DNA from: Cellulomonas chitinilytica
GTDB lineage: Bacteria; Actinomycetota; Actinomycetes; Actinomycetales; Cellulomonadaceae
Length of the DNA: 64,000 nt
Direction: 5' to 3'
Assembly (NCBI RefSeq): GCF_016862675.1
Contig: NZ_BONK01000002.1
Coordinates: 248,001-312,000 of the forward strand
Shown: positions 62,022 through 64,000 of the stretch, piece by piece
How positions within the stretch are numbered: the stretch's first letter is position 1
How the letters are laid out: each line of letters opens with the position of its first letter
The notes under the pieces: model-generated
Seen by the model: only the letters and a program-made list of their open reading frames with translations
The model's database searches: none
What the model was told of the DNA's origin: nothing
Translations under genes and position numbers: made by a program

Positions 62022-64000
62022 CTACCCGGCGAGCTCGAGCAGGTCCGTCAGACGGTCGAGCTCGAGGATGTTCGCCTCCAGGTCGGCCCGCGCTTTCGCC
62101 TGGGCCGCTGCCGGCGCCCGCTCCAGGAACGTCGGGTTGTTCAGTCGCGCAGTCAGCCCGGCGACCAGCCCTCGGGCGTCCTGCTGCCTGCGCGCCAGAG
62201 TGCGCCGCTGCCGGTCGTCGAGCGCCGGCGCCGCCGGGAGGGTCAACGTCGCACCCATCCGGCTGAGGCACGTGCCCGGTCCGGTGTCGGCGTCGACGAG
62301 CCGCGCGATGCGGCACAGCTCCGCCCACAGGACGACGCCGTCCCCGGTCGCCGGCAGCATCGCCCCGGCCGCGAAGCCCTGCCGGCCCCGGTGGGCCCGC
62401 GCGGCGTCGCGCAGCGCTCGCAGCTGGGCACCCGCCGCCTCGGCCTCCTCGTCAGGCGCCAGCGGTGCGGGGCACGAGGACCGGTCCATGATCCCGGACC
62501 ACCCGAGGTCCTCGGCGAGCTCCTCGGTGGCGAACGGCAGCATCGGGTGCAGCGCCAGCAGCAGCGCGGTCCACGCGAACTCCAGCGCAGCACGGGCCTC
62601 GGCATCACCCGCGTACAGCGCGTCCTTGCGGGCCTCCAGGTACAGGCCCGACAGGTCGTCCTCCGCGAAGCGCATCAGCGCACCCGACGCACGAGCCAGG
62701 TCGCCGCCGTCGTACCCCGCGGCGGCCTCCGTGAGCGCGTCGTCGAGGCGGGTGAGCAGCCACCGGTCGAGCAGGTGCGCCGGCGCCGGCCGGGACGGCT
62801 GCCACGCGCACCCGAACCGTCCGGCCAGCCCGGCGACGCTGCGCAGCTTGGTCAGGAAGCCGCGAGCGATCGTCAGGTCGTCGGCACCGAACGGGATGTC
62901 CGCGCCCGGGCGAGCCTTGCGTGCCAGGGCGAGACGCAGCGTGTCGGGTCCGTGCTCGGCGATGAGGGGCAACGGGTCGATCGTGTTCCCGAAGCTCTTG
63001 GACATCTTCTTGCCGTGCTCGTCGCGGATCATGCCGTGGAACAGCATCCGACGGAACGGCGCCTGGCCCGTGAGATGAGTGCAGAGCAGGTTCATCCGCA
63101 GCGCCCAGAAGAAGATCAGGTCGTTGCCCGTGACGAGCAGGTCGTTCGGGTAGAACCGACGAAGGTCGGCGGTGTCGTGAGGCCATCCCAGGGTCGACAG
63201 GGGCCACAGCGCCGACGAGAACCAGGTGTCCAGGGTGTCCTCGTCCTGCGTCCACCCGGCAGGGACGTCCTCGTCGGACGCGCACGCGCGAGCCTGCCCG
63301 GCCGGGCCGTACCAGACGGGGATGCGGTGACCCCACCACAGCTGCCGCGACAGGCACCAGTCGCCCAGGTTCTCGGCCCATCGCAGGTAGTCCCGCCGGC
63401 CCTCGGCAGGCGAGATGGTCGTCGCTCCGCTCGTGATCGCGTCGGTCGCCGCGGCCGCCAGGTCGCTGGTCCGCAGGTACCACTGCGGGGTGCTGCGGGT
63501 CTCCAGTGCCGTGCCGCACCGCGAGCACGCCCACCCGTCCGGTGTCCCGTCGGCCTCGACGTCCGACAGGGTGGTCGCGCATCCGGGGCACCACAGGGTC
63601 TCCCGCTCGGCGCGGTAGACGAGGCCCTCGTCGAACAGCCGGGTGAACGCCGTCCGGGTCGCACGGCTCGGACCGTCGTCGAGGGTGAACGTCAGCCGGT
63701 CCCAGTCAGGGCTGGCACCGAGCTCGCGCATCTGGGTGGTGATGCCCGCGGAGCACTGCGCCTTCCAGTCCCAGGCGCGGCGTGCGAACTCCTCCCGCCC
63801 GATCTCGTCACGGCTCGTGCCTTCCGCCCGCAGCCGACGCTCCAGGAGCGCGTTCGTGGCGATGGCGGCGTGGTCCAGGCCGGGCAGCCACAGGGTCTCG
63901 GCGCCCTGCATCCGCCGCCACCGCGTCATGGCGTCGGACAGGGTGTGCTCGTAGGCGTGCCCCATGTGCAGGTCGCCGGTGATGTTCGGAGGGGGAAGGA
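62022..64000 (-). CDS. ValRS-like class I aminoacyl-tRNA synthetase without CP1 editing domain (5' end beyond window)
   Basis: About 659 codons are inside the window; the N-terminus is cut off. It begins in the HIGH region (PPPNITGDLHMGHAYEHT), and KMSKSFGNTIDP is the KMSKS loop; the anticodon-binding helical domain follows. Where normal ValRS carries a CP1 editing domain of about 180-200 residues, this protein has only about 25 residues with a zinc-ribbon pattern (WCPGC and ACSRCG). It ends with a short helix-rich tail (LEANILELDRLTDLLELAG) like the ValRS coiled coil. It is most likely a paralogue with a special role or a resistance form, rather than the main ValRS. Confidence 0.85.
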   Translation of the reverse strand, partial: LPPPNITGDLHMGHAYEHTLSDAMTRWRRMQGAETLWLPGLDHAAIATNALLERRLRAEGTSRDEIGREEFARRAWDWKAQCSAGITTQMRELGASPDWDRLTFTLDDGPSRATRTAFTRLFDEGLVYRAERETLWCPGCATTLSDVEADGTPDGWACSRCGTALETRSTPQWYLRTSDLAAAATDAITSGATTISPAEGRRDYLRWAENLGDWCLSRQLWWGHRIPVWYGPAGQARACASDEDVPAGWTQDEDTLDTWFSSALWPLSTLGWPHDTADLRRFYPNDLLVTGNDLIFFWALRMNLLCTHLTGQAPFRRMLFHGMIRDEHGKKMSKSFGNTIDPLPLIAEHGPDTLRLALARKARPGADIPFGADDLTIARGFLTKLRSVAGLAGRFGCAWQPSRPAPAHLLDRWLLTRLDDALTEAAAGYDGGDLARASGALMRFAEDDLSGLYLEARKDALYAGDAEARAALEFAWTALLLALHPMLPFATEELAEDLGWSGIMDRSSCPAPLAPDEEAEAAGAQLRALRDAARAHRGRQGFAAGAMLPATGDGVVLWAELCRIARLVDADTGPGTCLSRMGATLTLPAAPALDDRQRRTLARRQQDARGLVAGLTARLNNPTFLERAPAAAQAKARADLEANILELDRLTDLLELAG

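Overview
The window is very GC-rich (roughly 70-75% by eye) and densely coded, with about 52 protein genes, many overlapping by 1-4 bases, and frequent GTG starts. The gene families point to a high-GC actinobacterium. Pyruvate formate-lyase with its activase, PEP carboxylase, a LysX fusion and a DUF2510 protein together fit a facultatively anaerobic member of the Cellulomonadaceae such as Cellulomonas; the genus is inferred, not proven. I saw no rRNA, tRNA, CRISPR array, intact insertion sequence, prophage or origin.

Layout. 0-9.3 kb: a truncated MacB-type ABC exporter, a DEAD-box helicase, a sulfite-oxidase-like protein with its FAD reductase, a Nudix hydrolase, PEP carboxylase and a VOC protein. 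9.3-14.7 kb: a compact set of a cytoplasmic subtilase, a TPR-CHAT (caspase-fold) protease, a small unknown protein and a sigma-70 factor, the strongest candidate here for an uncharacterised system. 14.7-22 kb: a beta-lactamase-like hydrolase, aldo/keto reductase, histidine phosphatase, and a coupled fdhD - FdhF/YdeP oxidoreductase - Ppx/GppA operon. 22-26.2 kb: small unknown proteins, an SRPBCC protein and a VanY-like peptidase. 26.2-29.3 kb: pflB and pflA. 29.5-34.5 kb: lysX, a divergent DUF998 membrane protein and a lipoprotein.

34.8-43.2 kb: a 2590-residue secreted RHS protein ending in a HINT domain and a short toxin tip, its overlapping candidate immunity gene, and beyond that a frameshifted fragment of an RHS core. 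The tip and immunity gene are clearly poorer in GC than the rest. 43.5-48.4 kb: cupin, alpha/beta hydrolase, fatty-acid desaturase, a secreted endonuclease/exonuclease/phosphatase-family protein and a lipoprotein beta-propeller. 48.6-51.9 kb: an ABC-2 operon with one permease, two complementary degenerate ATPases and a TetR regulator, read from a leaderless promoter. 53.5-58.2 kb: phosphate genes (phytase-like/glycerophosphodiesterase, polyphosphate kinase 2, Pit transporter) with a candidate Pho box. 58.4-64 kb: DUF3349 protein, histidine phosphatase, a two-component system with a small acidic repeat protein, an unknown protein, and a truncated ValRS-like synthetase that seems to lack the CP1 editing domain.

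How they connect: pflAB and the fdh-type operon fit mixed-acid fermentation and formate handling. Ppx, PPK2, Pit and GDPD fit phosphate and polyphosphate storage. The CHAT locus and the RHS locus are the two likely conflict or stress-response modules.
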